64,000 bases of DNA from Hoeflea sp. YIM 152468 (GCF_029210485.1 NZ_JARGET010000025.1:1-64000), one strand, 5' to 3'; positions 9,273 through 19,392 are shown, counted from the first letter of the stretch. Notes: generated by a model from the letters alone, not told the origin. A program made the numbers and translations.

Positions 9273-9934
9273 TTTGATATTCTCCTCCAATTGATTTGAC
9301 TTGGTCCCCGATCATCACTCGGAACGATCGCTTATTCTTCGGATCGCTTAGCGGGGTGTTTCAATGCGTCGATGCCCAATCTACTGAGCGCACAACTATC
9401 AAACTCCTCCCCTTCTATCTCTTGGTAATGAGGAAAAGCATATCGGCATTCCTGCTTCGATGGATAGGCGGATTGCGTACCAATTGCGGCATTGGTTGCG
9501 AGGCAACCGAGGCAGCCGAGGCAGCCGTCAATGTTCGTCGCCATCAGCACCCACCTGTTGAGGATGTTCGAACCCTGTGCAGCGGCTGCGTCCGCAACCA
9601 GGTATTTTGCAGTCCAGATGTTCAGTCCCGATATCTCGTGCAGACCCAGTCCAGGTTTGCGCCAGCGGCGGGATTTTCCCGGCCTGTCGCGGCTGTCCAT
9701 TTCGGCCAGATTTCACACCGCTTCGCGATCGCCAACGGCTTTTCTTTCATAGGGAAAACCTGCGGCAATCGTGGCTATCAGGGGCCACAGGTTGAAGAAG
9801 CAAACCAAAGACTGATGGAGAGCATCAAACGCAATTCGGCTGGCCTCCAGGTCATGCTCAAGCGCCGGATTGTCGCGTGCTCGCTGGCATCGATGAGCAA
9901 AAGTCCCCATTTGCCCTGTTTATCGCACAGTGCT
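9273..9934. other. Gene-poor region upstream of tctC
   Basis: About 660 bases in which no open frame resembles a known protein. Long frames cross it on both strands, but their composition is biased and starts lack ribosome sites. It must contain the tctC promoter, which I could not locate. It also holds a three-copy 9-base tandem repeat. Degraded gene remnants are possible but not demonstrable here. Confidence 0.4.
9501..9527. repeat. Three-copy 9-bp tandem repeat
   Basis: Three adjacent copies of the unit AGGCAGCCG, the first with one substitution (AGGCAACCG). They lie in the gene-poor stretch between tctC and the GntR gene. The function is unknown; it may simply be replication slippage. 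Confidence 0.8.
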
Positions 9935-10639
9935 TTACGTCATTTGCAAGGCACGATAACGCCGTTGACTGTGGCCCAGATGTTCGCGCATGGCACGCCG
10001 GGCGGCCTCGGGGTCGTGATCTTGGATCGCCTGCACGATCGCCGTATGTTCAGCATCCAGGGTCGCCAGATAGGATGGATCGCGGGTCATCTGTGCACCA
10101 ATCATGGTGCGTGGTATCGAATCGGGACCGAACATGGCCAGCATTTCGCCAAAGCGTGGATTGCCAGAGGCGGCAGCAATGGCCATGTGCAGCGCGAAGT
10201 CCGCCTTTGCGGCCATACGCCCGCTTTCGATTTCGGTGCGTACCAGCCTGAGGGCAGAGAGCATGGTTTCTTCCTGCTCGGGATTGCACCGCAGTGCAGC
10301 CAGTGCTGCAGCCTCCCCCTCGATAGCAAGCCGCAGCTCCAGGAGTTCCAACACCGAGGACAGCCGCGTCTGATCTAGATCGCGCAGTGGCGGGTATTTG
10401 GAGTTCGGTGGCTCCTGCACGAACACACCAGACCCCTGTCGAGACAGCAGAAGTCCATCGGCTCTCAGTGCCGCCACGGCTTCGCGAAGCACTGTCCGGC
10501 TGACACCGAACTCCAACGAGAGCAACGCCTCGGTCGGCAGCTTGTCACCTGGTCGGTACTCGCCCCGCCGGATCTTGCCACGCAGCACTGCGGCCAATTC
10601 GGAAACGCGGCTGGGCTTTCCCAAAGCATTTTCGGTCAC
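9935..10639 (-). CDS. GntR family regulator, FCD (FadR-type) domain
   Basis: 234 residues. The N-terminal winged helix spans roughly residues 10-75 (DKLPTEALLSLEFGVSRTV, then the turn into LLLSRQGSGVFV), and an all-helical FCD ligand domain follows with His residues such as FALHMAIAAASGN and MREHLGHS. The start is taken as the GTG at 10639, with AGGAG six bases upstream, rather than the GTG at 10660 that lacks one. It diverges from the 5-dehydro-4-deoxyglucarate dehydratase gene and most likely represses that operon until a sugar-acid intermediate binds (inference from position and family). Confidence 0.88.
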   Translation of the reverse strand: MTENALGKPSRVSELAAVLRGKIRRGEYRPGDKLPTEALLSLEFGVSRTVLREAVAALRADGLLLSRQGSGVFVQEPPNSKYPPLRDLDQTRLSSVLELLELRLAIEGEAAALAALRCNPEQEETMLSALRLVRTEIESGRMAAKADFALHMAIAAASGNPRFGEMLAMFGPDSIPRTMIGAQMTRDPSYLATLDAEHTAIVQAIQDHDPEAARRAMREHLGHSQRRYRALQMT

Positions 10640-11698
<1,059 letters not shown>

Positions 11699-11727
11699 CG
11701 CCCCCGCGCCAGCAATAGAACAGGAGG

Positions 11728-11744
11728 GCTGCCCTTGTGGCAGC
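11728..11744 (+). other. Small intercistronic hairpin
   Basis: An inverted repeat GCTGCC-cttgt-GGCAGC between kdgD and the aldehyde dehydrogenase gene. There is no T-tract. It may influence relative expression of the two genes. Confidence 0.4.
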
Positions 11745-11768
11745 GCTCGATCTTGAAAGGATTAAAGC

Positions 11769-13328
11769 ATGAGCTTTTCCCCCAAAGGCAACCTTATCGC
11801 AGGCCAATGGTGCGACGGACCGCGAACCTTCACCTCGTCTCCGGCACTTGGGTCATCATATGAATTTTCCGCCGGATCGGCCGAACTTGTGGACCGGGCC
11901 GCGCAGGCTGCCGAACAAGCCTTTCAACCCTACGCCCATTGCTCTCGCCAGCAGCGCGCGACCTTTCTCGAAGCGATTGCCGAAGAAATCGACATGCGCG
12001 GCACCGAGATCACCGCAATAGGCTCGCAAGAATCCGGCCTGCCTACCGCCCGGCTCGAAGGCGAGCGGGCGCGCACGAACGGTCAGTTGCGTCTTTTCGC
12101 CAGCTACATTCGAAAGGGCGACTATCTCGATCGTCGTCACGACGAAGCCCTGCCGGAGCGCAAGCCCCTGCCCCGACCTGATCTTCGCCTGATCCAGCGT
12201 CCAATCGGACCCATAGCCGTCTTTGGTGCCTCAAATTTCCCGCTGGCCTTCTCTGTCGGAGGTGGCGATACGGCCTCTGCGCTGGCTGCTGGCTGTCCGG
12301 TTGTCGTCAAGGGCCATGACGCCCATCCAGGCACCGGCGAGTTGGTGGCCGATGCGATTGCCGCCGCCGCCAAGCGATGCGGCATCCACCCTGGCGTCTT
12401 CAGCTACATTCATGGAGGATCACGTGACATTGGCACCACTCTGGTGCGGCATCCACTGATCAAGGCCGTGGGCTTCACAGGAAGCCTTTCCGGCGGACGG
12501 GCGCTGTTCGATCTGTGCGCCGCTCGCCCTGAACCAATCCCGTTCTTCGGCGAACTGGGCGCTGTCAATCCAATGTTCCTGCTCCCCGAAGCCACGAAAA
12601 ATCGCGGCGACGAGCTGGGGCGCGGTTGGGCTGCGTCGCTGACAATGGGCGTCGGCCAGTTTTGCACCAATCCCGGTATCGCGGTGGCGCTTCAGGACCA
12701 CGCCACCTCCGTTGCCGACGCCGCACGTCAGGCACTCTCGGGCGTTGCGCAACAGATCATGCTGACTCACGGCATCGCGCAAGCCTATCACGCGCGGGTT
12801 GATCAGATCAAAACAACCAAGGGCGTGCACGAAGTTATGTCTTCCAACAGCGAAGCGCAGAACGCCGCACCGAACCTGTTTGTTGTCTCGGGCACGGATT
12901 TCCTCGCCAATCCCGCATTGAGCGAAGAGGTTTTTGGTCCGACCGGGATCCTGGTTACAGCCAGCAACCCCGACGAGATGCTGGAGATCGCCAGAAACCT
13001 TGAAGGCCAGCTGGCCATCACATTGCATTTGGACAACGCCGACACGGAGCTGGCACGCAGGTTAATGCCGATCCTGGAGCGGAAGGCAGGCCGGGTGCTG
13101 GCGAACAATTTCCCGACAGGGGTCGAGGTCAGCGACGCGATGGTCCATGGTGGGCCCTACCCAGCTTCGACCAATTTCGGCGCCACATCCGTCGGCACAA
13201 TGGCGATCCGTCGCTTTTTACGCCCGGTCTGCTTCCAAGGCGTCCCCGAAGCACTTCTGCCGGACGATCTTCGCGGATCCGTTCATCATTGTTGCATCGG
13301 GAAGCACCGGATGATGCCGGGCGGGTGA
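11769..13328 (+). CDS. 2,5-dioxovalerate (2-oxoglutarate semialdehyde) dehydrogenase
   Basis: 519 residues of the aldehyde dehydrogenase superfamily. Catalytic residues are visible: Asn156 (GASNFPLAFS), Glu262 (FFGELGA) and Cys299 (GQFCTNPG). The GASNFPLAFSVGGGD and FGELGAVNP signatures are those of the 2-oxoglutarate semialdehyde dehydrogenases of sugar-acid pathways. It oxidises the KdgD product to 2-oxoglutarate with NAD(P)+. The ATG follows a GAAAGGA site. The last 20 or so residues (after LLPDDLR) look atypical, with GSVHHCCIGKHRMMPGG in place of the usual short tail, and degraded DNA follows, so the 3' end may have been altered by a rearrangement. Confidence 0.9.
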   Translation: MSFSPKGNLIAGQWCDGPRTFTSSPALGSSYEFSAGSAELVDRAAQAAEQAFQPYAHCSRQQRATFLEAIAEEIDMRGTEITAIGSQESGLPTARLEGERARTNGQLRLFASYIRKGDYLDRRHDEALPERKPLPRPDLRLIQRPIGPIAVFGASNFPLAFSVGGGDTASALAAGCPVVVKGHDAHPGTGELVADAIAAAAKRCGIHPGVFSYIHGGSRDIGTTLVRHPLIKAVGFTGSLSGGRALFDLCAARPEPIPFFGELGAVNPMFLLPEATKNRGDELGRGWAASLTMGVGQFCTNPGIAVALQDHATSVADAARQALSGVAQQIMLTHGIAQAYHARVDQIKTTKGVHEVMSSNSEAQNAAPNLFVVSGTDFLANPALSEEVFGPTGILVTASNPDEMLEIARNLEGQLAITLHLDNADTELARRLMPILERKAGRVLANNFPTGVEVSDAMVHGGPYPASTNFGATSVGTMAIRRFLRPVCFQGVPEALLPDDLRGSVHHCCIGKHRMMPGG

Positions 13329-13859
13329 TCGGCGGGGCCTCGGTGGCGCCAGCTTCGTCATCCGCAACGACTTGCGCTGGCGGGATCCAACCCGGCTCGA
13401 AGCATCGAGAACGGGCATGGCATGGATGTTGACGCCATCCCGGCCGCAAAGCCCCTCAATGACACCGAATACGATGCGTCCGGCAGGCCCGCACGAGACG
13501 CGGCAGAGAGCCTGGCATTCCGCCCGAATCCAATCGCAAATCCGCGATTCCGTTCGGCAAGTCGCTTTTCAAACGCCGTCAAAAATCGAGAGCATGACTG
13601 GCAAACTCAACGACTGGCCGCACACCCACACCCGCTTTGACCGGTGCGCTCACGCTTTCCATCTCAATCCTCGCACTCGCAGCAACCCCCATCTTCTGGA
13701 CCTATCGATGCGTCCTGGGCCTGATCAATCGGTGGGAGATCCGGGCCACACAGCCGTTATCCGAGCCGCAAGCGTCTGACTTCTGATCCCTGCCCAAAGC
13801 CGCGGCTTGCATCCCTTGATACTTCTCTCGGTCGCTGACAATGGCGTCGGACAATCGAA
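13329..13859. other. Degraded or non-coding stretch
   Basis: About 530 bases after the dehydrogenase gene with only broken frames. One frame near 13642-13782 reads a hydrophobic stretch (TGALTLSISILALAATPIFW) followed by a charged tail and a stop, which could be the end of a lost small membrane subunit. No intact gene is supported. Confidence 0.4.
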
Positions 13860-13893
13860 AACTGTTGACAGATTACAGGTGATGCCGATAGGC
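13860..13893 (+). promoter_or_regulatory. Predicted promoter with GntR-type operator
   Basis: A perfect -35 hexamer TTGACA (13865-13870) is embedded in the palindrome CTGTTGACAG (13862-13871). A weak -10 candidate lies near 13888. The 12-mer AACTGTTGACAG is found again, in reverse complement, over the -35 of the lyase promoter at 20906-20917. Both probably bind the GntR regulator at 14607 (inference). Confidence 0.5.
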
Positions 13894-13931
13894 TGCCAGG
13901 ACGTCATCCTTGGTGGGGTAGAACATGCTGT

Positions 13932-14250
13932 TTGCTGGAATCGGTATCCGCGATGCTGGTCGTGGTCCCACTGTCTTTGGCCCAAGCGCAGGTCTTCGGC
14001 GTCGATCCGGGTCCTATCCGCGTCGCGGTCCTCGCCTTGATGACCGGGCTGATCGTGCCGCCCTTCGATGTGTCGATGAGGATCGCGTGCGGACTATCGG
14101 GCGGACGCGATCGCACCTTCAACAAGGCCTTGGCGCCATGCTTCCGGCACGATTGGCCGGCGCCTGCTTGTGGCTGGCAGGCCGGGCTTGTCGGCCGTGT
14201 TTTCCGGCCGCGTTTTCAACGCGCGCTGACCGTGCCACGCCGTGCAGTCT
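13932..14250 (+). pseudogene. Remnant of a TRAP large permease (DctM) C-terminus
   Basis: One frame reads SVSAMLVVVPLSLAQAQVFG, then a VDP, then GLIVPPFDVSM, which follows the conserved DctM C-terminal pattern (Val/Ile-rich helix, lG-IDP, then GLITPPVG). The match fades after about residue 60, no start is present, and the upstream two thirds of the gene are missing. It is a decayed fragment of a TRAP permease that probably once served the sugar-acid cluster or the following one. Confidence 0.55.
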
Positions 14251-14262
14251 TTGGAGATCAGA

Positions 14263-14580
14263 ATGGGCTACATCGTAAATTGGAATGACCTTCCCGAGGT
14301 GGAAATCCTGCCGAACAATATCCGCAAGTCCGCAGCCGGCCTGGAAGACCTGACCGGGCAAGTGGAGGACGGCACAGCCAAGGGTGATTGGCGCGATGCA
14401 CTGGCCCGACGGATACGCTTTGCGGACCGCATTCATGTCTCGACCGGAGGCAGCCCGTCTTATCCCGACCATCTGATCGAGCTGTTTCAGCGCAAGCGCA
14501 CAGAGACAATCTACGACCAGATTGTCCAACGACAGAGCGCGGCCTGGAAATATGCGCTATGGGAAGCTGCAGGCATTTAA
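14263..14580 (+). CDS. Small protein with cupin-like N-terminus
   Basis: 105 residues from the ATG at 14263. The first 25 residues (VNWNDLPEVEILPNNIRKS) resemble the lead-in of small cupins, but no metal-binding HxH...E...H motif follows. The remainder (ending YDQIVQRQSAAWKYALWEA) matches no family I recognise. It may be a short genuine gene, or a cupin gene that lost its reading frame. It lies 26 bases before the GntR gene in the same direction. Confidence 0.35.
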   Translation: MGYIVNWNDLPEVEILPNNIRKSAAGLEDLTGQVEDGTAKGDWRDALARRIRFADRIHVSTGGSPSYPDHLIELFQRKRTETIYDQIVQRQSAAWKYALWEAAGI

Positions 14581-14606
14581 CGGCTTTTCCCCAAGCAGGA
14601 GTTGGT

Positions 14607-15302
14607 ATGAGCTTTCTTGAACCAATCGCGGTCTCCTCGATCGCAAAAGAAGCATTCCACAAGCTGACCCAGGCAATCGTCTCGGGCGAGTTTGCGCCGG
14701 GAGAGCGGTTGTCCGAAGCCGAACTCGCCCGACGTTTCGGCATAAGCCGTGGCCCGATCCGCGAGGCGCTCGGACGGCTGGAAGGAAAGCTGGTTGTTCG
14801 CACGCCGCGCCTGGGTGTGAGCGTCATTGATCTGTCGACCGAAAAGCTTGTCGAACTGTTTGCCGTGCGGGAAGCGCTTGAAGGGATGGCGGCGCGGCTT
14901 GCAGCCGAACACATCACGGATCCGGAAATCAGGGAACTCCATATGCTGCTCGAGCAGCATGGCGGCAACCAGGATGTCGCATCGGACTCGGGCTACTATC
15001 AGGCCGGCCAGGACGACGACTTCCATTTCCGGATCGTGCGATCGGCCCGCAACGAGCAACTGGAACTGATGCTTCTGGAAGAGCTGTACTTCAAGCTCAA
15101 GCTCTACCGCTACCGCATGAGCAGCAAGCCGGGCCGGGCACAAAAGGCGCTTGAAGAGCACCGAGAAATCGTCAAGGCGATTGCCAGCCGCAATCCCGAT
15201 GACGCAGAAGCCGCGATGCGACGGCATATTCGCAATGCGATTACCGCTGCGGTCAGCCAAATGGAACGCAGCGAGAAGGAAACAAACAGGAGTCAAACAT
15301 GA
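14607..15302 (+). CDS. GntR family regulator, FCD domain
   Basis: 231 residues with an N-terminal winged helix near 15-75 (SEAELARRFGISRGPIREAL) and a C-terminal FCD domain carrying the usual His residues (DDDFHFRIV near 145, EEHREIV, MRRHIRNA). An AGGAG site stands six bases before ATG 14607; the frame stays open upstream but without a ribosome site. Its stop overlaps the start of the amidase gene (ATGA), so they are translationally coupled. Paired palindromes at 13860 and 20906 are its probable operators, which would make it the local regulator of the amidase, lyase and TRAP genes. Confidence 0.9.
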   Translation: MSFLEPIAVSSIAKEAFHKLTQAIVSGEFAPGERLSEAELARRFGISRGPIREALGRLEGKLVVRTPRLGVSVIDLSTEKLVELFAVREALEGMAARLAAEHITDPEIRELHMLLEQHGGNQDVASDSGYYQAGQDDDFHFRIVRSARNEQLELMLLEELYFKLKLYRYRMSSKPGRAQKALEEHREIVKAIASRNPDDAEAAMRRHIRNAITAAVSQMERSEKETNRSQT

Positions 15303-15991
15303 AGCCATGGGATGGAATCGTCTCGGAAGAAGAGCAGCGCGCCTACGCTGCAGCGGGTTTCGGCAAGCCGACCGGTCTCGGGAAGCGCCCCGCCTTGATC
15401 ATCATCGATGTCCAATACCGTACGGTTGGCACGAAGCCACTGCCGTTCTCGGAAGCGATCAAGGAGTTTCCGACCTCCTGCGGCCAGGTCGGCTGGGATG
15501 CCGTCGCAAACATTCAGAAGCTGCTGGAAACCTTTCGCGCCAATGATTGGCCGGTCCTGTACCCGCATGTTGCGCCCAAAGAGGGGTTCGACGCAGGACG
15601 GCTTGCCGACAAGGTGCCGGCACTTATGACGGTGAAGCGAAGCGGGTATGAATTCGTTGCCGAGCTAGCGCCGCAAGACAAGGATATCCTGCTGCCCAAG
15701 AAGCACCCGAGCGCGTTTTTTGGCACGCCGCTGGCAAGCTACCTGATTGATCTGGGAGTCGATACGCTGGTGATGACCGGATGCAGCACGTCGGGCTGCG
15801 TGCGCAGCAGTGTGGTTGACGGCTTTGCCTATAACTGGCGCATCAACGTGCCGCATGATGCTGTCTACGATCGCAGCAGGGTGTCTCATGCCGTCAATCT
15901 GTTCGACATGGGCGCCAAATATGCCGATGTGATGAGCACGGACGAAACCATCGCCGCGCTATCGCGGCTTGCCGCCGGCAAGGCTGACTGA
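15299..15991 (+). CDS. Isochorismatase-family amidohydrolase (N-carbamoylsarcosine amidase/maleamate amidase-like)
   Basis: 230 residues of the cysteine hydrolase (isochorismatase) fold with the catalytic triad visible: Asp37 (IIIDVQ), Lys134 or Lys135 (LLPKKHPSAF) and nucleophile Cys167 (STSGCVRS). The N-terminal extension and the TGCSTSGCVRSS motif are those of N-carbamoylsarcosine amidase and maleamate amidohydrolase relatives, which release ammonia (and CO2 from carbamoyl substrates). Co-expression with a GntR regulator, opposite a cyclic amidohydrolase operon, suggests it acts on the ring-opened product. The substrate is not proven. Confidence 0.85.
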   Translation: MKPWDGIVSEEEQRAYAAAGFGKPTGLGKRPALIIIDVQYRTVGTKPLPFSEAIKEFPTSCGQVGWDAVANIQKLLETFRANDWPVLYPHVAPKEGFDAGRLADKVPALMTVKRSGYEFVAELAPQDKDILLPKKHPSAFFGTPLASYLIDLGVDTLVMTGCSTSGCVRSSVVDGFAYNWRINVPHDAVYDRSRVSHAVNLFDMGAKYADVMSTDETIAALSRLAAGKAD

Positions 15992-15997
15992 CTGAGT

Positions 15998-16019
15998 TGC
16001 GGCGGGTTCTCCCGCCGCA
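15998..16019. terminator. Terminator-like hairpin between convergent genes
   Basis: A perfect nine-base stem (TGCGGCGGG against CCCGCCGCA) with a four-base loop TTCT. It lies between the amidase (plus) and SnoaL-like (minus) genes. It lacks a long T-tract on either strand. Confidence 0.55.
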
Positions 16020-16059
16020 CTCCCCGTTTCAGCCGCAATCCCGGCTTCAAATCTCCGGA

Positions 16060-16461
16060 TCAGCCAGTGCTGCGGGCAAGCAGCGCTTCCCCCATATCGT
16101 TCCACACCTGCTGTTCCGTGATCACCCCGTCGCGAATGCGGAACTGGTCGGTGAAGCGGATGCCGTCAAACGCCGTGCCATCCGCCCATTCGCCCCGGAG
16201 CGTGCCCGAGAAGATGACGACATCAATGCCGTCCCGGCCCTCGGTGGTCTGGTAGGTCCGGGCATAGGTCTTGCGCACGAACCGGTACCGCGCGGCCCCT
16301 GATGCGACCAGATCCTCGAGTTTGTTGAAGATGCGGGGGCCAGGGAATATGGCCGTGAAATCTGGTGCCAGCAGGCTGCGGGCCGTGTCCAGATCCCTGG
16401 CTTCCATTGTATCCAGATAGGTACGTGCGAGCCTGACCGGGTCAGGATTGTTCGAGCTCAT
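16060..16461 (-). CDS. SnoaL-like / NTF2-fold protein
   Basis: 133 residues with the NTF2/SnoaL pattern: an N-terminal helix (VRLARTYLDTMEARDLDTAR), a middle strand pair (FTAIFPGPRIFNKLEDL) and a C-terminal FRIRDGVITEQQVWND strand. Such proteins are small isomerases, cyclases, lyases or binding proteins, and the function cannot be fixed by sequence. It begins seven bases after the dctM stop and is the last gene of the TRAP operon, so it probably takes part in the same pathway. Confidence 0.75.
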   Translation of the reverse strand: MSSNNPDPVRLARTYLDTMEARDLDTARSLLAPDFTAIFPGPRIFNKLEDLVASGAARYRFVRKTYARTYQTTEGRDGIDVVIFSGTLRGEWADGTAFDGIRFTDQFRIRDGVITEQQVWNDMGEALLARSTG

Positions 16462-16468
16462 GGCTTCC

Positions 16469-17758
16469 TCATAATAGTTTTGGCAGGAGGGTGACGATGG
16501 AGGGGAAGACGGTCAGGATCACCAGTCCGATCAGCATCAGCACGAGGAAGGGGAAAGCGGCCGATGCGAGAAAGGGAAGCTGACGTCCCGAAATTCGCTG
16601 CAAGACAAAGAGGTTGAAGCCGATCGGCGGCGTGATCAGCCCGATCTCGACCAGGACCACCATGAACACGCCGAACCAGAGCAGGTCGAAACCCGCGCTT
16701 TGCGCGACAGGCAGAAGCACCGATCCGGTCAGCACGATCATCGACAGACCGTCCATAAAGCAGCCGAGAATGACAAGGATGAGCGCGATGACAAGCAGCA
16801 AGCCGTAATAGCCGAGCTCCACTTCCTGAATCCAGGACACCACGGTTCGCGGGATTCCGGTATAGGCCATCGCAACCTGAAGTGCAGCGGACGCGCCAAG
16901 GATCAGCCCGATTGCAGCGCAGAACAGAACCGTCGCCTTCAGCGAATCGATGATCAGCGCAGCGTTGAGCCTGTTGTCCAGGAGCGCCAGGACAAGGGCG
17001 CCGGCAACACCGATGACGGCAGCTTCGGTCGGTGTGGCATAGCCGCCATAGATCGCGCCGAAAACGAGAACAATCAGCACAAGGAGCGGCAACAGCGAAA
17101 GGACGGCGCGGCGTCTGGAGCCGCGGACATGGACAGCCGCACCTGCCGCTTGCCTGGTTCCACGATGTCGAAACGCGACATAGCCGCAAAACATTGTCGC
17201 GATCATCATGCCCGGGAGGATGCCTGCCAGAAACAGGTCGCCGATCGACACGTTGAAGGTGAATCCGTAAAGGATCAGCGCGACCGAAGGAGGGATCAGA
17301 ATGCCCAGTGTGCCGGCGCCTGCAATCGATCCCAGCACCAGTTTTTCAGGATAGTCCCGTGCCTTGAGTTGCGGCAGGCTGAGCTGGCCGATTGTCGCCA
17401 CTGTTGCGGTTGAAGAGCCGCTCAAGGCTGAAAACAGCGTGCTGGCGAAAATGTTGACCTGGATAAGACCACCCGGCATGCGCCCGACCAGCACTGCGAA
17501 GGCGTCAAACAGTTTCTGCGCCGTGCCCGACCGGGAGAGCATTTCACCCATCAGCACAAACAGTGGAAGGGCGGTCAGGCCCCAATTGGTCATCTGGCCG
17601 AAATAGGCTGTGGCCATGGCCGTGGCGGGGTCGGCATTGGCGACAAGCAAGATCCCGATTGCCGTCAGCAGCAGAATGGTGGCGGCGATCGGTATGCCCA
17701 GGAGCAGCAGGAGAAACAGCCCGACGACGAAGAAGATGGCGATAAGGTCACGATCCAT
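16469..17758 (-). CDS. dctM: TRAP transporter large permease
   Basis: 429 residues, normal DctM length, with about twelve membrane segments. The signature LSGSSTATVATIGQLSLPQL lies near residue 95, and the C-terminal ITPPIGFNLFV block near 370. It carries out sodium-coupled uptake with DctQ and DctP. The ATG at 17758 is separated by one base from the dctQ stop (TGA-C-ATG); a longer in-frame start inside dctQ is rejected. Confidence 0.92.
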   Translation of the reverse strand: MDRDLIAIFFVVGLFLLLLLGIPIAATILLLTAIGILLVANADPATAMATAYFGQMTNWGLTALPLFVLMGEMLSRSGTAQKLFDAFAVLVGRMPGGLIQVNIFASTLFSALSGSSTATVATIGQLSLPQLKARDYPEKLVLGSIAGAGTLGILIPPSVALILYGFTFNVSIGDLFLAGILPGMMIATMFCGYVAFRHRGTRQAAGAAVHVRGSRRRAVLSLLPLLVLIVLVFGAIYGGYATPTEAAVIGVAGALVLALLDNRLNAALIIDSLKATVLFCAAIGLILGASAALQVAMAYTGIPRTVVSWIQEVELGYYGLLLVIALILVILGCFMDGLSMIVLTGSVLLPVAQSAGFDLLWFGVFMVVLVEIGLITPPIGFNLFVLQRISGRQLPFLASAAFPFLVLMLIGLVILTVFPSIVTLLPKLL

Positions 17759-17759
17759 G

Positions 17760-18305
17760 TCAGTGCGCTCCGGATGGTAGGTCGCGCTCATCCAGCGCAA
17801 AGCCGGTCCCGAACATGCGCTCGAGAAAACGCAGCACCAGCGCCAGTTCAAGCATCGCAAGCCCGGCCATGACGATGCCCATCGGCAGCGCACGCGGTAT
17901 CGGCAATGTCCCCAGCATGGTGATGCCCGATTGGTAAGCCGCATACCAGATCCGTGAGAATCCCAGCAGCAGATAGCCAATGATTGCGATGGTCACGACG
18001 TAAGCCACAACCTTCAGCAGGGCGGTGGCCGACGGCTTCATTCTGTTGATGAAAAAATCGACCGAGATGTGCTGGTCGCCCGGTACGGCGGCGGCAAAGC
18101 CCAGTGCGAAGGTGCCGCCAAGCAGGATGCCGGCAATGTCATCGGCCGAGGGCACCGATATTCCGAAGAAGCGCAATCCGATCACTGCAATGAACAGTAG
18201 GACCAGCAACGCCAGCGAAAGACAGGCCAGCACCATCGAGATGCGCGCGACCCAGACCAGGATCCGGTGCATGAGGTGCGCAAGTTGAGGGTTCCGTACG
18301 TGCAT
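17760..18305 (-). CDS. dctQ: TRAP transporter small permease
   Basis: 181 residues with four membrane helices and the DctQ features: a hydrophobic first helix with VIGLRFFGISVPSADDIAG, and GDQHISVDFFINRM after helix two. It anchors the large permease and transmits binding from DctP. It sits 94 bases downstream of dctP, the gap being occupied by a perfect hairpin, and one base before dctM. Confidence 0.9.
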   Translation of the reverse strand: MHVRNPQLAHLMHRILVWVARISMVLACLSLALLVLLFIAVIGLRFFGISVPSADDIAGILLGGTFALGFAAAVPGDQHISVDFFINRMKPSATALLKVVAYVVTIAIIGYLLLGFSRIWYAAYQSGITMLGTLPIPRALPMGIVMAGLAMLELALVLRFLERMFGTGFALDERDLPSGAH

Positions 18306-18339
18306 CTAGAATGCTTCTCCGTTTTGCCGGATTGGAAGG

Positions 18340-18368
18340 TCCGTCCACGGGCGGACACCGTGGACGGA
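18340..18368 (-). terminator. Intercistronic hairpin after dctP
   Basis: A perfect eleven-base stem (TCCGTCCACGG against CCGTGGACGGA) with a seven-base loop, between dctP and dctQ and without a T-tract. It is likely a partial terminator or a stabiliser of the dctP message, giving an excess of binding protein over permease (inference from position). Confidence 0.7.
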
Positions 18369-18399
18369 TAGTCTAGCCATTAAGCCGTGTCGGCGATAC

Positions 18400-19392
18400 T
18401 CAGTTGGCGGCGGCCTTTTCGCGGAACTCGGTGATGGCGGCGCTGCCTGCATCGCCCGCCTTTGCCAGCCAGTCTGTTACCATCGCCTCGCCGACTTCCT
18501 TCAGTTCCTCGGCAAGCGTGGCGCTTGGCACAACAATGCTCATTCCGTTATCGGCAAGCACCTTTTCAGCCTCGGTCACCTTGGCTTCGCTCTGCGCCCA
18601 GCCCCAGGCCTCGACCTCTTTCGCCACGTCCTGCATCTTTTGCTGCATGTCAGCCGGAAGCGTCTGGTAGACATCCTCGCGCACGAACACCATCATTTTG
18701 GGCAGCCAGGCATCGGTCTTGTAATAGTAGTCGGTGTATTCCCAGGCCTTGTACACGACCCCGGACGTTGGGGCGGTGTTGAAGCTGGAGATCAGGCCCG
18801 TCGCGAAGGCCTGCTGCATCTCGGTGATCTGCACCGTTGTCGGCACGGCGCCCATCAGCTCGGCCAGACGCGTCGTCGACGGATTGTAGGCGCGCATCGA
18901 CAGCCCCTTCACATCGTCGAGCGAGGTGATCTCGCGATCGAAAAAGAAGCCCTGTGACGGCCATGGCACCGCATAAAGAAGGCGCACACCGCTCTTGGCC
19001 AGCTCTTCGGTCAATGGCTCGCGGGTCACGTCCCACAGCACTTTTGCATCAGCATAGGAGGTAACGAGGAACGGGATGCCGTCAAGTTCCCACAAGGGGT
19101 TCTCGCGCCCGAGATTGGTCATCAGTTCCGAACCGATCTCGACCAGACCGTTACGGGTTGATTCCAGAACCACGGGGTTGGCAAACAGCGATCCGCCATG
19201 ATGGGTGGTAATGTCCAGTTCGCCTGCGGTAACGTCCCGCATCTTGTCGGCGAACATCTGCATCGCCTGGCTCTGGAATTCGCTTGCCGGATAGGCGTTC
19301 GCGAGGTTCCAGTTGAATTCCGCAGCCTGGGCGCCGATCGCCGAGAAAGCAGTGATCGCACCCGCAGCAATTACTTTCTGCAGTAGGTTCAT
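18400..19392 (-). CDS. dctP: TRAP transporter solute-binding protein
   Basis: 330 residues with a Sec signal peptide (cleavage near IGAQAAEF, about residue 23) and the DctP fold. Near residue 170 is SMRAYNPSTTRLAELMGAVP, the usual region with the ligand-carboxylate Arg. GGAGG precedes the ATG. It binds an organic acid in the periplasm. It follows the amidohydrolase gene by 13 bases, so the amidohydrolase substrate, or an acid derived from it, is the probable ligand. Confidence 0.92.
   Translation of the reverse strand: MNLLQKVIAAGAITAFSAIGAQAAEFNWNLANAYPASEFQSQAMQMFADKMRDVTAGELDITTHHGGSLFANPVVLESTRNGLVEIGSELMTNLGRENPLWELDGIPFLVTSYADAKVLWDVTREPLTEELAKSGVRLLYAVPWPSQGFFFDREITSLDDVKGLSMRAYNPSTTRLAELMGAVPTTVQITEMQQAFATGLISSFNTAPTSGVVYKAWEYTDYYYKTDAWLPKMMVFVREDVYQTLPADMQQKMQDVAKEVEAWGWAQSEAKVTEAEKVLADNGMSIVVPSATLAEELKEVGEAMVTDWLAKAGDAGSAAITEFREKAAAN

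Noticed and set aside
9332-9700. 122-residue minus-strand frame with GCLGCLGCL repeats
   Set aside because: The repeat comes from a 9-bp tandem duplication; no family resemblance and no ribosome site.
9296-10378. Long plus-strand open frame across the gene-poor region and the GntR gene
   Set aside because: It is the mirror of the GntR gene, has no ribosome site and shows no recognisable domain.
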